Positions 2,437-5,404 of a DNA stretch of 5,404 nt are shown here, one piece after another. A program made the translations under genes and the position numbers. Origin of the DNA: Trueperella sp. (GTDB lineage Bacteria; Actinomycetota; Actinomycetes; Actinomycetales; Actinomycetaceae); NCBI GenBank assembly GCA_012727825.1, contig JAAYGH010000299.1:1-5404 (forward strand). Direction: 5' to 3'. The number at the start of each line of letters is the position of its first letter. Position 1 is the stretch's first letter. A model generated the notes under the pieces. The model ran no database searches, was not told the DNA's origin, and saw only the letters and a list, made by a program, of their open reading frames with translations.

Positions 2437-5404
2437 GTGGTCACGAATGTGACTCGAGAGAAGGTTACGGCAATTGTGGTCTGCCACGGTCGTGACCTTT
2501 CTTTTTTGGGTAAAACACTGCACGGGTTGAGCGCACAGACGCACCAGCCCGATCGCATTGTTGCCGTCATACCGAATCATGATTCGGAGGCAGTCCAGCC
2601 CATTCACGAGCACTTGGACACGGATTCGGAATCTGTGCAGCTCGTTGCTGCCACGGGCGAGAACCTTGGCCAGATAGTGTCCGAGCTTCAGATCGACGAC
2701 GGCGATTGGCTGTGGTTCCTGCACGCGGATTCGGCGCCGGAGCCAGAAGCGCTCGACGAATTGTTGCGGCACGGAGAGACATCCAAACGGATCGCCGTGG
2801 TGGGGCCAAAGCAGATCGCCTGGGACGACGACGGCACACCCGTGGTGCTGGAGGTCGGTATCCGCGCCACCCGCACCGCGCGCAGGGTTCCCGAAATTGA
2901 AGCTAACGAACGGGATCAGGGCCAATATGATTCACGTACCGACGTGCTGGCGGTGGGAACGGCCGGCATGCTCGTGCGACGCTCGACGTTTGAGGAGCTT
3001 GGCGGGTTCGATCCCAACCTCGGCCCGTTCGGTGACGGCCTCGAATTTTCGCGCAGGGCTCGCAGGGCGGGCTACCGGGTCGTTGTTGAACCGAAGGCTA
3101 TTGTGCGCCACGCGCGGGCGGGCCTCGGCGAGGACATCGATTCCACCTATGCTCGGCGTCGCTCCGCCCAGCTGTATAATGCATTGCTCGCCGCGCCCGG
3201 GCCACTCGTTCCGCTGATGATTGTGCTGTACGTGCTGGTGGCGCCTGTGCGCGCGATTCACCGCCTCATCTTCAAAGAGCCGGCGCTCGCGTGGGCGGAA
3301 TTGGGCGGCGTCGCCTCGATGGTGGGCTCGCTGGGGGCCCTCAAGCGAGGCAGGCGGCACCTCGCCACAGTGTCGAAGGTCGGCCCGGATGCGCTCGCGG
3401 AGCTCGAAGCTCGACCCGCCGAAATTCGCGACGCACGCAAGGAATCACGCAGATCCAAAAAAGAGGCCAAATTCCTCGCGGAGCAGCCCGACCCCCTCAC
3501 AATCAAGGCCCGCGCGGACTTCGCCATGCACACCCGGCGCGGCGCGGCGGTAACGCTTGTGATGGCAGTTCTCTTTGCCATCATCTTCCATCTCAATACC
3601 TTTGCTGCCGGTGTGCTGAGCGGCGGAGGGCTCGCCACCGACACCACACAGGGCGTTGAACTTGCACGGATTGCCTGGTCCGGCTGGCTCGATTCCGGTG
3701 ATGGCCATGCGCTTCCACTCGATCCTCTCTGGGTGGTGTCACTTCCGTTCCTCCTGCTGGGCCAGCCGCTCGGACTCACACTCGGTGGGCTTGCAACGGC
3801 CATCATCTACCTTGCGATCCCGGCCGCTGCCGTGTTTGCCTACCTTGCCGCTGGCCGGCTTACGACGTCCTGGGTGGCACGCACCGTGCTCGCCACCCTG
3901 TGGATCGTGGCCCCACCATTCCTAGATGCCCTTCACACTGGTCAAATCGGCGCTGTCGCTGCCCACACCCTTTTGCCGCTCGCGGTGTCCTGCGTCATGG
4001 CTGCCTGGCGTGGCAGTGCTCCCGCCTTTGGACTTGCGGCGCTCACATTTGGGGCGCTCGCCTCGGCAGCACCGGTCTACCTCGGTGTTGCCTGCGTGCT
4101 TGCCCTGATCGGAGTCGCGTTCAACAAGGGTCGCCGTAAGCGATGGCTGTGGCTGCCCGTACCCGCTCTCATGTTCTTGGCGCCGACCCTGCGCACATAC
4201 TCGGATCCATATCTCGTTTTCTCACAGGCCGGGGTTCCGACGGGATCCGAGAGCGCGCGAGCGATGATCGACGCCATTGCGGGGGACATGTGGTCGTGGA
4301 TCCCACTCGCCGTCGTCGTCGCTGTAGCCACGCTCGCCTTGCTTCGAATTCACCGCATGTGGTGGATCCGTGCGGGTTGGCTGGTCGCCGCGTTCGGGAT
4401 TGTCCACGCGACGGCCTCGCAGTATGCAAACGTGGCCACGCGCTCGGTTGCGGGTGGATACGAAACTATCGAAGCCTCTCCCCACATTGGTCTATCGATC
4501 GGATGGTTCGGGCTCTGGTTCGCGATTGGCTCGGCATCCCACGCACTGCGAACCGTCATGCGCACGCGCAACTTTGGCGCCACGCAGATCATCGGTGGGA
4601 TGGCCATGATTGCACTCCCGATCGCGACGTTCGCCGGTGGAGGGCGTTGGCTGTTGCACATCAACGACGTCGATCCCATCCTTGGCACTCACACTCCGGC
4701 TATTCCCGCGCTCGCCGACGAGGCGTTCGATCAGCATGAACGTGTACTCGCGCTCACGATGTCCTCTGACGGAGTGGCTGGTGAGCTGTGGCGCGGACAC
4801 GGCCAGGAACTTCACGAATTTACAATGGCCCGCGGGCTTTCGCAGGCGGATAGCATCGTCGTCGCACACGAGAACGGGTTCGGCGTGGGCGATGAGGCCT
4901 CGATTGATCTGTCCGACGTGACGATGGGACTCCTCACCGGATCCGACGGCGCGGCCCACACACTTGGTGAGCACGCCGTGTCGGTCGTGCTCATCCCGCC
5001 GCTCACGGAGGGTGAATCCGCGGAGTTTCGTGCCGAACTCATCGGGCGAGTCCAAACCGTTCCGGGCCTGCAATACGTCACCGACGGCGCATCAGGAACT
5101 TTTTGGCGTGTGAGTGAACCATCCACGCGCGTGTTCATCCCAGAGGGCCACACGAGGTCCGGTGTGATTCATGCCGAGGCTGACGTGGCGGAAACAGCCG
5201 AGGCACGCGAGTTGAGACTGGCCGAGCGAACCAACGAACACTGGCAAGCCAGCATCGATGGCACCGTTCTTGATCCAACCGTTCTTGAGTCAACCGTGCT
5301 TGATCCAACCGTGCTTGAGCCAAGCACGCCATCCTGGTATCAGACGTGGACCGTGCCCGCTGGTACGGCAGGCACGGTCGAGATCACCTACAACGACCCG
5401 GGCC
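2437..5404 (+). CDS. Giant membrane glycosyltransferase, GT2 domain fused to a polytopic membrane and C-terminal domain (3' partial)
   Basis: The frame is open without a stop from GTG 2437 to the window end, at least 989 codons. Residues 9-230 are a GT-A fold, family 2 domain: VTAIVVCHGR (10-19), WLWFLHADSAP (91-101) in the place of the metal/nucleotide-sugar acidic motif, GTAGMLVRR (174-182), GGFDPNLGPFGDGLEFSRRA (189-208) and VRH (224-226). A hydrophobic segment (259-281) and a basic, charged cytoplasmic linker (about 310-365) follow. About ten further hydrophobic segments lie at 368-388, 431-472, 481-500, 504-562, 570-586, 620-640, 643-660, 685-705 and 719-737, some holding more than one helix. 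Residues from about 740 on are hydrophilic and probably extracytoplasmic. This is the architecture of the very long GT2-family membrane proteins of Actinomycetales, presumed to build or export cell-envelope polysaccharide; donor and acceptor sugars cannot be read from sequence. It is co-transcribed with whiB. Confidence 0.9.
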   Translation, partial: MVTNVTREKVTAIVVCHGRDLSFLGKTLHGLSAQTHQPDRIVAVIPNHDSEAVQPIHEHLDTDSESVQLVAATGENLGQIVSELQIDDGDWLWFLHADSAPEPEALDELLRHGETSKRIAVVGPKQIAWDDDGTPVVLEVGIRATRTARRVPEIEANERDQGQYDSRTDVLAVGTAGMLVRRSTFEELGGFDPNLGPFGDGLEFSRRARRAGYRVVVEPKAIVRHARAGLGEDIDSTYARRRSAQLYNALLAAPGPLVPLMIVLYVLVAPVRAIHRLIFKEPALAWAELGGVASMVGSLGALKRGRRHLATVSKVGPDALAELEARPAEIRDARKESRRSKKEAKFLAEQPDPLTIKARADFAMHTRRGAAVTLVMAVLFAIIFHLNTFAAGVLSGGGLATDTTQGVELARIAWSGWLDSGDGHALPLDPLWVVSLPFLLLGQPLGLTLGGLATAIIYLAIPAAAVFAYLAAGRLTTSWVARTVLATLWIVAPPFLDALHTGQIGAVAAHTLLPLAVSCVMAAWRGSAPAFGLAALTFGALASAAPVYLGVACVLALIGVAFNKGRRKRWLWLPVPALMFLAPTLRTYSDPYLVFSQAGVPTGSESARAMIDAIAGDMWSWIPLAVVVAVATLALLRIHRMWWIRAGWLVAAFGIVHATASQYANVATRSVAGGYETIEASPHIGLSIGWFGLWFAIGSASHALRTVMRTRNFGATQIIGGMAMIALPIATFAGGGRWLLHINDVDPILGTHTPAIPALADEAFDQHERVLALTMSSDGVAGELWRGHGQELHEFTMARGLSQADSIVVAHENGFGVGDEASIDLSDVTMGLLTGSDGAAHTLGEHAVSVVLIPPLTEGESAEFRAELIGRVQTVPGLQYVTDGASGTFWRVSEPSTRVFIPEGHTRSGVIHAEADVAETAEARELRLAERTNEHWQASIDGTVLDPTVLESTVLDPTVLEPSTPSWYQTWTVPAGTAGTVEITYNDPG
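5263..5322 (+). repeat. Four in-frame 15-bp tandem repeats in the glycosyltransferase gene
   Basis: Copies at 5263-5277, 5278-5292, 5293-5307 and 5308-5322 encode TVLDP, TVLES, TVLDP and TVLEP. The copies alternate Asp/Glu at the fourth position, and copies 1-2 differ from copies 3-4 at three bases only (GTT to GTG twice, TCA to CCA). This suggests a 15-bp unit that doubled, diverged, then doubled again as a 30-bp block. The repeats fall between WQASIDG and WYQTWTVPAG, probably an exposed loop of the extracytoplasmic domain, and keep the frame. Confidence 0.9.

Noticed and set aside
2023..2925. A 300-codon minus-strand reading frame opposite whiB and the glycosyltransferase start
   Set aside because: The plus strand codes for clear WhiB and GT2 motifs here. 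The minus-strand translation has no recognisable domain and is a shadow of high-GC codon usage.
5135..5332. Minus-strand frame with a repeated Leu-Asp-Gln-(Glu/Ala)-Arg pattern
   Set aside because: The pattern is the reverse reading of the 15-bp repeats in the glycosyltransferase gene. There is no independent evidence for a gene.
1..5404. Mobile element, prophage or defence island
   Set aside because: No transposase, integrase, terminal repeats, tRNA target or restriction/toxin-like genes are visible, and composition is uniform across the coding regions.

Overview
The window is high-GC actinobacterial DNA. It carries a WhiB-family iron-sulfur regulator, a TIGR03089-family protein and a giant fused membrane glycosyltransferase, all hallmarks of Actinobacteria. 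Modest A+T-rich islands are limited to intergenic DNA. The protein style (short WhiB2/WhmD-type regulator directly upstream of a GT2 plus polytopic membrane protein) suggests a member of the Actinomycetaceae or a close relative, but the genus cannot be named from sequence alone. It reads as ordinary chromosomal backbone: there is no transposase, integrase, CRISPR array, tRNA or rRNA.

Layout. Bases 1-105 hold the last 34 codons of a plus-strand membrane protein, probably a bile acid:sodium symporter-family transporter, followed by a hairpin terminator at 144-169. Bases 106-295 hold no convincing gene, only hairpins between convergent units. Bases 296-1851 are a two-gene minus-strand operon: an inositol monophosphatase-family enzyme (982-1851), then a TIGR03089-family protein (296-985), joined by a 4-base ATGA overlap. 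Bases 1852-2076 are a divergent control region. It has a near-consensus promoter for the plus-strand operon, an inverted/direct repeat cluster over its -10 box, and a separate 10-bp direct repeat spaced 20 bp apart. Bases 2077-2436 encode a WhiB-family regulator of the WhiB2/WhmD type. A large GT2-type membrane glycosyltransferase starts immediately after it at 2437 (GTG, zero intergenic bases) and runs off the right edge, with at least 989 codons present.

How they may work together. WhiB2/WhmD-type proteins control septation and cell division in Actinobacteria. The glycosyltransferase looks like a cell-envelope polysaccharide enzyme. Their back-to-back arrangement, with an internal Shine-Dalgarno for the second gene, implies coordinated expression of a division regulator and an envelope-building enzyme. 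To my recollection, WhiB2, a glycosyltransferase and a TIGR03089 protein also lie close together in mycobacteria and Streptomyces, so the block is probably a conserved neighbourhood. No clearly new defence or mobile system is visible. The most distinctive items are a fresh-looking 4 x 15 bp in-frame repeat in the glycosyltransferase C-terminal domain, the repeat-rich whiB control region, and the coupled gene junctions.
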